Assembly: GCA_964645155.1 (NCBI GenBank)
Contig: CAZYBG010000044.1
Coordinates: forward strand, 1-23,581
Direction of reading: 5' to 3'
Origin: CAZYBG01 sp964645155
GTDB taxonomy: Bacteria > Pseudomonadota > Alphaproteobacteria > Rhodobacterales > Rhodobacteraceae
Length of the DNA: 23,581 bases
Part shown: piece after piece, positions 6,878 through 15,300 of the stretch
Layout of the letters: every line of letters starts with the position of its first letter
Numbering within the stretch: position 1 is the first letter of the stretch
Translations under genes and position numbers: made by a program
Notes under the pieces: generated by a model
What the model was told of the DNA's origin: nothing
The model's input: only the letters and a program-made list of their open reading frames with translations
The model's database searches: none

Positions 6878-9351
6878 CGGTTACAGCCGCACATCGCGCC
6901 AGGCGCGTCGTCATCCTGAATGGCGCCGAGACCGAGGGCGTCGTCCACGATCTGGCACAGTTCTGCGAGGCCAGGGCCCGCGCCTCCGGAGCCGAGGTCC
7001 GGACTTTCCACCTAAGGCTGATGAGTCTCGCGCCGTGCCTGGGCGAGTTCGACTGCTGGGTGAGGACGCCCGGCCGCTGCCGCATCCCCGACGAGGGGCA
7101 GGAGATCGTCAAGGCGGCGCATGATGCCGACATGGTTGTGCGCGTGACGCCCGTCGTCTTCGGCGGCTACGGCGCCGTGATGAAGACTGCGATGGACCGG
7201 CACTTGCCGCTGATCCTGCCCTTCTTCCGGCAGACCAAGGACTTCACCCACCACCAATTGCGCTACGGCACCGGCGCACATCTGGTCACCTTGGGGGTCG
7301 ACCCCGCGCCCACGCCCGAGCGCCGCCGGCTGTTCCGGGCGCTCGCCGAGTCGAATGCGGTCAACAAGGGCTGCCCGACCTGGGCGGCTGAGGTGTTGGG
7401 GACGGACCGGAACGGTTGGGAGGGCGCGGTCGAGGCGGCGTTCGCGGCGAAGACGGAGGCGAGCGACGCCTCCGGATCCCGAGACGGCGCTCGGGCGGAT
7501 CTCCTGGCCGCGGTGCATGCTGATGAGGGCGATCTCGACACGACCGGGCCGTCCAAAGTCGCAATTTTGATGGGCAGCCCACGTGAAACGGGCGCGAGCA
7601 CGTCGCGCGCAATCGCCGCCTATCTCGCCGAGCGCTTCGGCCTCCACGGTATTGAGCCCGACCTCGTCGCCACCTCCGCCTTCACACGCGGTGGGGCGGC
7701 TGCCGAGGCCGCCGCGGTCCGGATTGCTTCCGCCGACGTGCTGTTCGTCGTCGCGCCGATGTATGTCGATGCGCTGCCGGGTCCCGTGGTCGAGGCGATG
7801 ACGGCGATCGCCAAGGTGAGGGCGTCAGTAGCCACCAAGCGAGCCTGCGTCGTCGGCATCGTCAACTGCGGCTTCCCCGAGCCGGAGCAAACGCGCTACG
7901 CCTTCGCGCTAATCAAGGCATTCGCCTATGAGGCCGACTATGGCTACGCCGGCGGCCTGCCGGTTGGCGGCGGCGAGGCGATCGCTGGAACGCCACTCGC
8001 TTCTCGCGGGCCGGTGACCAGCCACATCCGCGCGGCTCTCGACCAGGCGGTCGAGCATCTGTACGCGGGGCGCGCTGTGCCGCATGCCGTGAGCGAGGCG
8101 ATAGCCGGCCGCTCGACCCTGCCGCCGGCGCTCTATCGGCTGGCCGGTGCCGCGGGATGGTACGCGAAGGGCATGGGCAACCAGGTCGCGCCATGGGCGA
8201 TGCGGCAGGCGCCGCTCGACGCGGTCAACGAGGCGGAATGGGAACGGCTAGGGCTCGCCGGCGCGACGCGCGCCCAGCCGCTTCGCATCATCGGCAAGGA
8301 GCCCGAGACGCCCGACGCGGTGACGATCCTGTTCGAGGACCCGGCGCATGACCCGCTGGTCTTCGAGGCCGGGCAGTACGTGACGCTGGAGGCGACTATC
8401 GGCGGCGAGCGCATCCGGCGCGCCTACTCGATCGCCACCATCCCGCGCGACAAGGCCATCGCCATCACCGTGAAGCGCGTCTCAGGCGGCGTGATGTCGA
8501 ACTGGCTACATGATTGTCTCAAGGTCGGGGATCTGATCCGCAGCTTTGGTCCATCCGGCAGCTTTGTCGCCGGAACCGCGCCAACGGCGGGCCGCCGCCT
8601 TCTCCTTGTCGCCGGCGGTGCGGGAATCGTTCCCCTGCAGGCAATCGCGCGGCAGGTGTTGGAAAATGAGTCGGCGGCGCAAGTTGTGATGATTTACGGT
8701 GCGCAGAGTCCGGAGCGAATGATCGGTCGCGAATCTCTGATGCAGATTGCTGACCTCCACGACAGCCAGTTCCGTCTATATTTGATCTTTGAGGCCGGGA
8801 TCGCTGGCGCAGCCAGTGCGCGGCTGGACGCCGACGGCCTCCGCCCCATCCTGGACGGCATTGATCTGGCAGAATTTGACCAGACGATGATCTGCGGACC
8901 CGACGCAATGCGTTCGGCAGTTCGGGCGGAACTCACCCGGCGCGGTCTACCATCGGATTGGGTAGTCGAGGAGAGCTTCGTTTCCCCGCGCGCAGGTCGC
9001 GTCAGCGACCTCGATCAGCCCGCGATCATCCATACGCCCGATGGCGAACGCGCCTTCCGCGTCAGACCCGCGCAGACCCTGCTGGAAGCCGCGCTCGATG
9101 CCGGCGAGGACATTTCGTTCTCCTGCATGGCAGGCGGATGCGGCGCCTGTCAGGTCCGCGTCGTCGATGGCCTCGCCAATGTCCACCTAGACGCGCCGAA
9201 CGAGGTCCACCCGTCTCAGTTCGATCGCGGTGTTGTGCCGGCTTGCATCTGCCGCGTCTCCGGGCCAGTTGCATTCGAAGTCGCCGGGCCTGCCACGCCT
9301 CGGCCGATGGAACTGCGTCTTGAACACCTGGTCAAGGCGGGCGCGCGATGA
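6874..9351 (+). CDS. Fused double flavodoxin-like / ferredoxin reductase / 2Fe-2S protein, 825 aa
   Basis: One polypeptide carries four redox parts. Residues ~8-165 form a flavodoxin-like FMN-reductase domain with a Cys-rich motif (C55, C61 and C69 around CWVRTPGRC). Residues ~227-400 form a second NAD(P)H-dependent FMN-reductase-like domain (VAILMGSPRETGAST, APMYVDALPGPV). Residues ~465-700 form a ferredoxin-NADP reductase unit with the FAD motif RRAYSIA (515-521), NAD motif GGAGIVP (581-587) and CGPDAM (674-679). Residues ~715-805 form a plant-type 2Fe-2S domain with C751, C756, C759 and C791. The last two parts resemble PaaE/vanillate-demethylase-type reductases. The start overlaps the upstream stop, has AGGGAGG before it, and the end overlaps the DUF2214 start. 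It probably passes electrons from NAD(P)H to a flavin or an outside acceptor. The domain order is unusual; the substrate is unknown. Confidence 0.85.
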   Translation: MTVTAAHRARRVVILNGAETEGVVHDLAQFCEARARASGAEVRTFHLRLMSLAPCLGEFDCWVRTPGRCRIPDEGQEIVKAAHDADMVVRVTPVVFGGYGAVMKTAMDRHLPLILPFFRQTKDFTHHQLRYGTGAHLVTLGVDPAPTPERRRLFRALAESNAVNKGCPTWAAEVLGTDRNGWEGAVEAAFAAKTEASDASGSRDGARADLLAAVHADEGDLDTTGPSKVAILMGSPRETGASTSRAIAAYLAERFGLHGIEPDLVATSAFTRGGAAAEAAAVRIASADVLFVVAPMYVDALPGPVVEAMTAIAKVRASVATKRACVVGIVNCGFPEPEQTRYAFALIKAFAYEADYGYAGGLPVGGGEAIAGTPLASRGPVTSHIRAALDQAVEHLYAGRAVPHAVSEAIAGRSTLPPALYRLAGAAGWYAKGMGNQVAPWAMRQAPLDAVNEAEWERLGLAGATRAQPLRIIGKEPETPDAVTILFEDPAHDPLVFEAGQYVTLEATIGGERIRRAYSIATIPRDKAIAITVKRVSGGVMSNWLHDCLKVGDLIRSFGPSGSFVAGTAPTAGRRLLLVAGGAGIVPLQAIARQVLENESAAQVVMIYGAQSPERMIGRESLMQIADLHDSQFRLYLIFEAGIAGAASARLDADGLRPILDGIDLAEFDQTMICGPDAMRSAVRAELTRRGLPSDWVVEESFVSPRAGRVSDLDQPAIIHTPDGERAFRVRPAQTLLEAALDAGEDISFSCMAGGCGACQVRVVDGLANVHLDAPNEVHPSQFDRGVVPACICRVSGPVAFEVAGPATPRPMELRLEHLVKAGAR

Positions 9352-9785
9352 ACGCTCTCTTGCTCGAGGTGACTCATTTCGTGCTCGCTTTCTTGCTGGT
9401 GGCGACGCTCGCGGTGGAATTGACGATCGTCCGGCCAAGTATGTCTGAACATGACGTGAAAACTGCGGGCCGGGTGGATATCGTCTACGGTTTGCTGTTT
9501 GGCGCCTTGTTATTGATTGGGTTTGCCCGGGTTCATTTTGGCCCTGCTGACCCCAGCTACTACTTTGGCAATGTGTGGTTCTGGACGAAGCTGGCAGCGC
9601 TCAGTGTCGTAGGTCTTCTAAGCCTTCCACCGACGTTCGCGCTTCTGAAATGGCGGCGCGCCCTGAAGCGCGACGGGACCGTTCCAAACCTGGCCGACGT
9701 GCAAGCCGCCCGTCACTGGATGCATGTCGAGGCCGCTGTCTTGCTCCTCATTCCGATCCTAGCCGTTTTGATGGCGCGTGGATGA
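9348..9785 (+). CDS. DUF2214 family membrane protein, 145 aa
   Basis: The sequence follows the DUF2214 pattern: FVLAFLLVATLAVELTIVRPS at the N-terminus, VDIVYGLLFGALLLIGFARVHFG, the middle motif YYFGNVWFWTKLAALSVVGLLSLPPTF, and a last helix ending LLLIPILAVLMARG. Four transmembrane helices are visible. Family function is not established. His10, His63 and His120/His123 near helix ends could bind a cofactor such as haem, but that is a guess. It is translationally coupled (ATGA overlap at 9348-9351) to the fused flavoprotein reductase, so a membrane role for that electron chain is the natural inference. It is the last gene of the operon. Confidence 0.85.
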   Translation: MNALLLEVTHFVLAFLLVATLAVELTIVRPSMSEHDVKTAGRVDIVYGLLFGALLLIGFARVHFGPADPSYYFGNVWFWTKLAALSVVGLLSLPPTFALLKWRRALKRDGTVPNLADVQAARHWMHVEAAVLLLIPILAVLMARG

Positions 9786-10210
9786 TGTCAACAGGCGTCG
9801 ATAGCCAGAAGGCTAATGCTTGTATGGCGATTTTGTCCGCGCTCGATCGCTTCTTCATCTGTATCAAACGGAGGCTTTGGCATGGTGCCGAGTGCTGAAA
9901 TCATCTCTGTCGGATTTGGGCACATGGTATTCCCGCAGCGCAGTATCTGGGTCTTGCAGTGGGGAAGATCTGCGAGGGCTCTGCGGTGCGGAAGGGCAAT
10001 CGGTGCCCGGGAGCAAAGCGAGGCCATGGATGTCTCACTTATGAACGGCGGCTGCAATACTTGCTGGACGACAGTTGTACAGAGTCCGAATGTTCAAATT
10101 CTCTACGAAACAGCGCTTTGGCTCTACGATCTGGCCAACACGCGGATGCTGTGCACGAGTGCTCGCGAGATGGGTGGTATCATATATACCGCTGGCGCAG
10201 GAGCGCCGCG
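9786..10210. other. Unassigned 425-bp stretch between DUF2214 and SRPBCC genes
   Basis: Open frames exist on both strands (9816-10214 plus, 9788-10057 minus), but none has a recognisable domain, a good ribosome site or the GC-rich third-position bias of its neighbours. The GC content looks lower than in the flanking operon. An imperfect palindrome GGTAT-N5-ATACC lies at about 10175-10190, in an AT-rich pocket just before the SRPBCC start, and could be a promoter or operator. Otherwise I see nothing here; it may be a gene remnant. Confidence 0.4.
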
Positions 10211-10759
10211 ATGATCCGCCAGAGCGAGTCGGCATCAGCGCGCGTCGATCCTGCAAAATTTCTGAGCTGGCTCGTACAGCGAAATCCGGTCGGACTGTTC
10301 GACGCGTGGTGGCTCATTCCGGGCGTGAGGGCCGTCGTTGTACAGGACGGCCCTTGGACCTGCCCGGGATCGCACAGACGACTTCTTCTCACTAACGGCA
10401 GTTCGACGAGCGAGGAAGTTCTCGTGTGCGACCTGCCTAATCGCTTCGTATATCGAATGACCGGCCTTTCCAGTCCGATGACATTTCTCGTCACGCATGT
10501 CGATGGTGAGTGGCACTGTGCGCCTTCCGTTGCATCGTCAACAAAGCTTCGTTGGACCTATGCTTTCGCCGACCGTGGTTTGCTCGCGCGTCTAGCGTTG
10601 CGCGCGATGATCGTATTGCTTTGGCGCGGTTATATGCGGTCAGCGTTAACACAAGTCGTGAGAGCCGCAGAAGCCGAAATTCTTCCTGGGATGCCGACGT
10701 CGCAAGATGTGGGGTCACAGCGTCAGCGCCATAACGTTGGGAATGGTGATCTATGTTGA
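10211..10759 (+). CDS. SRPBCC (START/polyketide-cyclase-like) family protein, 182 aa
   Basis: The body (about residues 35-155) fits the SRPBCC ligand-binding fold: IPGVRAVVVQDGPWTCPGSHR, LTNGSSTSEEVLVCDLPNRFVYRM, a central VDGEWHCAP strand, LRWTYAFADRG, and the long C-terminal helix LLWRGYMRSALTQVVRAAEAE. Such proteins bind hydrophobic small molecules; the ligand here is unknown. The ATG at 10211 is chosen over the earlier in-frame start at 9959 because CAGGAG lies seven bases upstream and homology starts after it. Its stop overlaps the start of a truncated LysR gene, which was probably its co-transcribed regulator. Confidence 0.7.
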   Translation: MIRQSESASARVDPAKFLSWLVQRNPVGLFDAWWLIPGVRAVVVQDGPWTCPGSHRRLLLTNGSSTSEEVLVCDLPNRFVYRMTGLSSPMTFLVTHVDGEWHCAPSVASSTKLRWTYAFADRGLLARLALRAMIVLLWRGYMRSALTQVVRAAEAEILPGMPTSQDVGSQRQRHNVGNGDLC

Positions 10760-10893
10760 TGCGGTCGAGAATTGAGCTGCGCCACGTCCGTTACATCCCC
10801 GCTGCGGCAGAAAGCGGAAGCTTCCGGCGCGCCAGCCATGCCCTTGGTGTCCAGCAATCGGCCATTAGTCGTGGCGTCCGAGAGATCGAAGAC
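10753..10893 (+). pseudogene. LysR family regulator, 5' remnant (about 47 codons)
   Basis: The reading frame from the ATG at 10753 gives IELRHVRYIPAAAESGSFRR, then ASHALGVQQSAISRGVREIEDE, a classic LysR winged-helix N-terminus. After REIEDE the expected continuation (LG-x-x-LF-x-R) is absent. The following frame to 11478 is merely the antisense of the ATPase gene on the other strand. About 250 residues, including the whole effector-binding domain, are missing. The start overlaps the SRPBCC stop by seven bases. The breakpoint falls at about 10890-10900, where the ATPase remnant also loses its homology. Confidence 0.85.
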
Positions 10894-12561
10894 GAGATCA
10901 GCAAGGCCATCGCGCTCGGCGATAAGCGCGGCGCGCTGTGGAGAGTTCGCTTCCGACTGCATACCTTCGATGCGCGTCGCGATGTCGCTGAGCGCCGTGC
11001 GCAGGGGGTCGAGCGATATGGTGCCTGGGAGCGGAAGTTCAGGCATTTCCGCAAGGCCGTGGGTTCTCAGGATGGCGCGCAGTCGCCATGCCAACTGGAG
11101 GATTTGGCGGCGAAGGACGCTTGCGGCCTCCTCTTGGCCGGCATCATCGCGGATCGTGGCAACGATTGCCTTGAGATCCTTCATGGAGATGGCGTGCGCC
11201 GAAATCTCGTCCAGCTTTTCGGCATATGCGGTTGCCGCCTCGTGTTCGCGGCGCTTGCTCTCGTCCTGCACGAAAGCCTCGAAACCGATAAGCCGCTTGG
11301 AAGCTTCCTCGCTGAGAGGTTGCTGACACAGGACGCAATGGGCTCCAATCTCGGTTACAGGGAACGGGTGGCCAGGATAGGCAGAAGCCCGCGAATAATC
11401 CCGGGCCGCCTCCCACAGGGCCTTCCAGACGTCCGACCCGATGTCAGGCAGAGGTTCATCGGCGAACAGGTCGGCTGAGGCGGCCGCAACGGCAGCGCGC
11501 GCCGTGTCAACTCGCGTGTGGGCCGCGCGAAGCTCCCCACGGCTTTCGTCCGTCGCGGCATCTATCAGCCGCTCGAGCTGTCCGATCGCTGACTTGATCC
11601 GGACTTCTTGGCCCTGGGGCTGACGAACGGTACGCGCCGGGTCGCTTGCCAAGTCGGTGTTGAGCGTTTGAAGTCGTGTTTCTTCCTGGGCCGACAGACC
11701 GGCAAGTTTCTCGATGGTTTCCGGTTTGGTGTTGCCCGAAAGGCCGGAAATCAGCTTTCCGACTATGGTCTCAGGCTTGCATTCAGGTTTGGAAAGAACC
11801 GCCGGGGTCTGTTCCTGCAGCGCCTTCACCTCGGTAGCCAGTTTGGCTTTGACGTTCTGACAGGCCTGCGCCAAGCCCGCGAGGATGCGCAGTGGCAGCG
11901 GTGTGTAAGCGAGGTCGTTGGTGTTCTCGACATGGACGTTGGCAATGCGCGAGTCGAACACGCTCACGGCGGAGAGCATGGCGTCCGGCGGGCTGCCCTG
12001 GGTCCATGACGCGCTTCGCTTTTGGGCGCCGATGAAGAAGCCGATGTTGGCGGCCGGAATGCCCGAGCCGGCTGCGTAGATGTTGGGGAGGATCGCATCG
12101 CCCTTCGGCGACCGCGCACGGCAGAGCTGCTTCAAGACCCTGGCGTAGCCGGACTTGCCGGCGCCATTATCCTCATAAATAACGGTGAGGCCGGACTTGC
12201 CGAAGGTCAGCCGCTCTCCAGGCGCCAGAGCATTCACGTGCGAGAGGCCATGGAGCGCGCCAAGGCTGACAACGGCGTGGCTGGCTGCAGGGTCCCTGAC
12301 GTGGTTCGCATCGAGCGGACTACCTCCGTCGGCGCCTTTGCAGATCGCGACGAGCGCCGTGATATCGGCGGTCTCCAGTTTGGACTGACCGCATAACCGC
12401 CTCAGGGCATCGCGCTGCTAGGCGGGCAGATCCGTCGACCACTTGAGGATATCGGCCAGTGCTGCGGCCTCGTTCGAGAGATCAGTCTCCTGCGCGTCCA
12501 TGTCTTCCGCCCCGATCCCCGCCCCGATCCTGCCCGCATACTCTGACGGGCAGTCTTCCAT
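10893..12561 (-). pseudogene. AAA/SMC-like ATPase with zinc-hook-type CxxC, nonsense-mutated and 3'-truncated
   Basis: From the ATG at 12561 (GAGAGG site; an alternative ATG is at 12501) the frame reads ...ILKWSTDLPA, then TAG at 12420-12418, then QRDALRRLCGQSKLETADI. Relatives have W-Q-R-D-A-L-R-R here, so TAG replaces TGG. The frame then continues with Walker A EDNGAGKSG (about 12174-12148), VFDSRIANVHVENTNDLAYTP, coiled-coil-like stretches and HCVLCQQPL (CxxC near 11335) resembling a zinc hook as in RloC or Rad50-type ATPases. Homology stops at about 10893 (ERDGLADL). The last ~57 codons of the open frame are antisense to the lysR fragment. The Walker B and signature half is missing, so an active ATPase is unlikely. 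It is the fourth gene of the hipBA operon, 26 bases after the preceding gene. Confidence 0.8.
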
Positions 12562-12587
12562 GATGCCTCTCTTCCGCGGTCGCTGTT

Positions 12588-13715
12588 TCAGGTGCCGCCT
12601 ATGATGCGTCGCTCTCGGCCGAGCGGAATGATCCAACCTCCGGCACGGTCCGGTCTTGCAAACTCGTCCGCGCTCCCCTTGTCAGCGAGACGGCTGCGAA
12701 TGGCTTGCGGTTCAGCGTCGATAGCGGCGCGAATGAGCTCGTGTTCGACCCCGACAAAGACCCGCCGAAGATTAAGTCGGGAGAGTGCTTCCTGATCGGC
12801 AGGCTCAACGCCGGTGTCGGTGAGCGGGCCGCCGCGGGTGACGATGCCGCCGATCAGACCGTCCATGGCGGCGGTCGCCTTTTCCACATCCCGCACCGGG
12901 GATGCCTCGAGCAGGGCGCGCGCTCGCTGGGTCTCATCTTGGAGCCTTCGCGGAAATGATTGCATCGTGAGGCTGCGAAGCGAGTCCGCCAGTTCGGCAT
13001 GGCCGAGCGGTTTGATGAGATTAGCGATATGGAGGCGAAGCATGCCGATGAAGAGCGCGTCCCTCTCTTCCCGGGTGTGCGGCTCGCCTTCCTCGATGGG
13101 GTCCCGCACCGAAAGATGGGCATCGGCTGGACCGGCCGTCGCCATCCCCCAGCGCGCGGCGATCGCGATACGCTTGACCGTGACTTTGCGCCCTCGGGCG
13201 GTGACGTCGATCCGTCGGGCCTGCGCCCATGCCCTGTCCAGCGCTTTGGCCGGACCGCCGACATCGTGGCAACCCTTGGCTTCGGCGACGGTCAGCGAAG
13301 ACAGGTCGGCTGCGCAGGCTATCCAGTCGGGCAGGTCGCCCCGGGACAGGCGCGTAATCTTGACCTGACGGCGGCGATCAAGGTCGATCGTGCGGCTGCC
13401 GAGATGGGCGAAGATCGAGAGGTTGAAATAGCGCTCGAGGTAGGCACGCGCGACGAACCGTCCGAACAGGCCGGAGAGCGCGACCTTGACCTCACGAGCT
13501 TGACCGAGCGGCTCCCTGAACACGAACGGTGTGCCTGCGCCGGTCGGGGTCAGCAGCGCATCGAGGATCGACCAGGCGCCATAGGCCGCACCCGGTGTCT
13601 GAAGCACCTCGCGGATACCGGCATCCTCGATCTCGGAGACTTCCAGATCGACGGTGGCCCCGGAGATCGGGCTTGCGGCTGGCGGATCGAAGCTATGAAA
13701 GAAGGTCCTGGTCAT
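12588..13715 (-). CDS. Unknown 375-aa protein, possible PD-(D/E)XK nuclease fold
   Basis: I recognise no named family. A stretch at residues 127-166 (DLPDWIACAADLSSLT, then VAEAKG, then a helix with AWAQARRID) has the spacing of a PD-(D/E)XK nuclease core: Asp130, Glu145-x-Lys147 and Gln165. The earlier segment LSGLFGRFVARAYLERYF (81-98) could be the helix before it. This is pattern matching, not proof. Its ATG overlaps the hipA stop (ATGA at 13712-13715), and the ATPase gene follows 26 bases after its stop. It is therefore the third gene of a hipB-hipA-X-ATPase operon. Pairing of a nuclease-like protein with an SMC-like ATPase would fit a defence module. The frame itself looks intact. Confidence 0.55.
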   Translation of the reverse strand: MTRTFFHSFDPPAASPISGATVDLEVSEIEDAGIREVLQTPGAAYGAWSILDALLTPTGAGTPFVFREPLGQAREVKVALSGLFGRFVARAYLERYFNLSIFAHLGSRTIDLDRRRQVKITRLSRGDLPDWIACAADLSSLTVAEAKGCHDVGGPAKALDRAWAQARRIDVTARGRKVTVKRIAIAARWGMATAGPADAHLSVRDPIEEGEPHTREERDALFIGMLRLHIANLIKPLGHAELADSLRSLTMQSFPRRLQDETQRARALLEASPVRDVEKATAAMDGLIGGIVTRGGPLTDTGVEPADQEALSRLNLRRVFVGVEHELIRAAIDAEPQAIRSRLADKGSADEFARPDRAGGWIIPLGRERRIIGGT

Positions 13716-14959
13716 AGCGCCAGTGCCCGCGTGAGATCTTCATGCTCGAAGGCGCTGGCCATGCGGGAGATCTCGGCCGACCGGGCGCCAACGGCCTTCG
13801 CGGTCTCGCGCCATGTCGCGGTCACGGTCGCGACCTCTTTGATGATCGCGCGGGCCTGCGCCAGCGTGAGCGCGAAATATTCCGACGCCTGTTCGAGCAG
13901 ATCGAGCGAGCAGGTGCCCTCATCGAGGTCGATGTTCGTTGTCAGCACGCGCGCCTTGAGATCGGTGGGCACCGGATTGAGATCATAGGCAGGCGAGAGG
14001 GACCACCCCGCCTTGCCGAGCCAGAGAAAGCCGTGGTTGCGCAAGTGATCGTCGACATTGGAGATCAGCACATTGAAGGCGACACGCCGATAGAGTGCGT
14101 GGGCGTCGGTCTTTCCCTGCGCGCCATGCCGGGTCAGGGCGTCAACGATCTCGGGATAGCTGCCACGCTCGCCGTCCCTGGCGGCCATCATCGCCATGGC
14201 GGACAGGAACGGGATGCGGATCGCGCCATCGCGATCGAAGCGTCGCGATAGCATCACCGACTTGCCGGCCACTTCGACAAGTTCGTGTTGTGGGGTGGCG
14301 ATGCCCGCTTGGCCGGCCAGCCGCAGCGCGATCTCCTCCCAGGTTTCCATGCTGTAGTCGTCGGTCTCTTTCGGAAACTTGGCGATGGAGAGATGGCCAT
14401 GTTGGTCGATGACCGAGGCCTTCGGTCGCGCGCCGCCTAGGGAGGAGCCCGGTGCGAAGATCAGTTGTAGGTCTTCGTCCGTTTCCTCGTCCCGGAGAAT
14501 CCGCTCGGTGATCTGAAGCAGACGGCCAAGTTCGATCAGGGCCGGCACGCCGGCCCTGATCGGTGCCTGGAAGACCTCTTCGCCGACCCAGCGAAACCGT
14601 AACGCTCCGAGCCGCGTCTCATCTGCGACCCCGAGCAGGTAGTCACTTTCCGCGAGCGTGCGGACTGCGCGGCCCTCGCGGTCGGCGAAGCGGCGCTCGG
14701 CGCGCTGCATGAGGCGGCGGCCCCACGTATCTGGTGCGGAGTCGCCGATCGAGCCGAAGGTCGCAAGGCCAGCAGGAGGAGCGAACGCGCCACGCGTCAA
14801 TGCAAGTGCGGGCTCCAGCGAAAAGCGATCCGGATCCGCCAGCCATGTACGGTCGTACTTGAAGAGAACGGTCTCCGTGCCACGGACACGGTTGCTCCTC
14901 GCTAATCCGATCGGGCGCGTGCGGCCGTTGAGATCGATGTGGACCTCGAAGTCAGCCAT
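13712..14959 (-). CDS. HipA-type serine/threonine kinase toxin
   Basis: This 415-aa protein has the full HipA layout. The N-terminal HipA_N region (about 5-130) includes FGSIGDSAPDTWGRRLM (68-84), followed by SSLGGARPKA (172-181) at the activation/P-loop-like segment. ATP-binding Lys194 is in SIAKFP. The catalytic loop is ISNVDDHLRNHG (299-310; Asp304, Asn308), and the metal-binding motif is LSPAYDLNP (Asp326). HipA kinases phosphorylate aminoacyl-tRNA synthetases and arrest growth unless neutralised by HipB. All key residues seem present. It starts inside the end of the HipB gene (8-base overlap) and its stop overlaps the next gene, so the three are co-translated. The natural target cannot be told from sequence. 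Confidence 0.92.
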   Translation of the reverse strand: MADFEVHIDLNGRTRPIGLARSNRVRGTETVLFKYDRTWLADPDRFSLEPALALTRGAFAPPAGLATFGSIGDSAPDTWGRRLMQRAERRFADREGRAVRTLAESDYLLGVADETRLGALRFRWVGEEVFQAPIRAGVPALIELGRLLQITERILRDEETDEDLQLIFAPGSSLGGARPKASVIDQHGHLSIAKFPKETDDYSMETWEEIALRLAGQAGIATPQHELVEVAGKSVMLSRRFDRDGAIRIPFLSAMAMMAARDGERGSYPEIVDALTRHGAQGKTDAHALYRRVAFNVLISNVDDHLRNHGFLWLGKAGWSLSPAYDLNPVPTDLKARVLTTNIDLDEGTCSLDLLEQASEYFALTLAQARAIIKEVATVTATWRETAKAVGARSAEISRMASAFEHEDLTRALAL

Positions 14960-15287
14960 CGCGGGAGGATCCGGCCGGACGCTTCAGATGAACGTGCTTG
15001 GGAAGATCGGCGCTAGCCAACGCCTGTCCGACGCTGTCGTTGCCGATGTCGGCGACTTGGCTTAGCCCCTCAAGCAAACCGAGGGCCTGGAGGACGCTGG
15101 CATAGATGCCGATGCTGACATTGGCGTCGCCAGCTTCGACCTTTTGCAGGGTTGAGCGGGAGGTGAAGGCGCGCTCCGCCACGACTGCCATCGGCAGTTT
15201 GCGGCGTCGGCGGGCATCGTGGATGTCCGCCCCGAGCTTCCGCAAGGTTCGGCGAACTGCTGCTGGAGGGGTGTGAGGTGTAGGCAT
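14952..15287 (-). CDS. HipB-type antitoxin, XRE-family repressor, 111 aa
   Basis: A helix-turn-helix of the Cro/C1 type occupies about residues 18-75 (LGADIHDARRRRKLPMAVVA, then ERAFTSRSTLQKVEAGDANV, then SIGIYASVLQALG). A short C-terminal tail follows, as in HipB proteins that bind and neutralise HipA. The frame opens 13 codons earlier, but the ATG at 15287 has an AAGGTGG site and gives the family length; the longer form would run through the putative operator. It overlaps hipA by eight bases and leads the operon. A palindrome at 15301-15323 just upstream of the ribosome site is the likely autorepression site. Confidence 0.9.
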   Translation of the reverse strand: MPTPHTPPAAVRRTLRKLGADIHDARRRRKLPMAVVAERAFTSRSTLQKVEAGDANVSIGIYASVLQALGLLEGLSQVADIGNDSVGQALASADLPKHVHLKRPAGSSRDG

Positions 15288-15300
15288 TGCCACCTTCGCG

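Noticed and set aside
10894..11478. Continuation of the LysR frame beyond residue 47
   Set aside because: The sequence after REIEDE is antisense to the ATPase coding region and shows no LysR effector domain.
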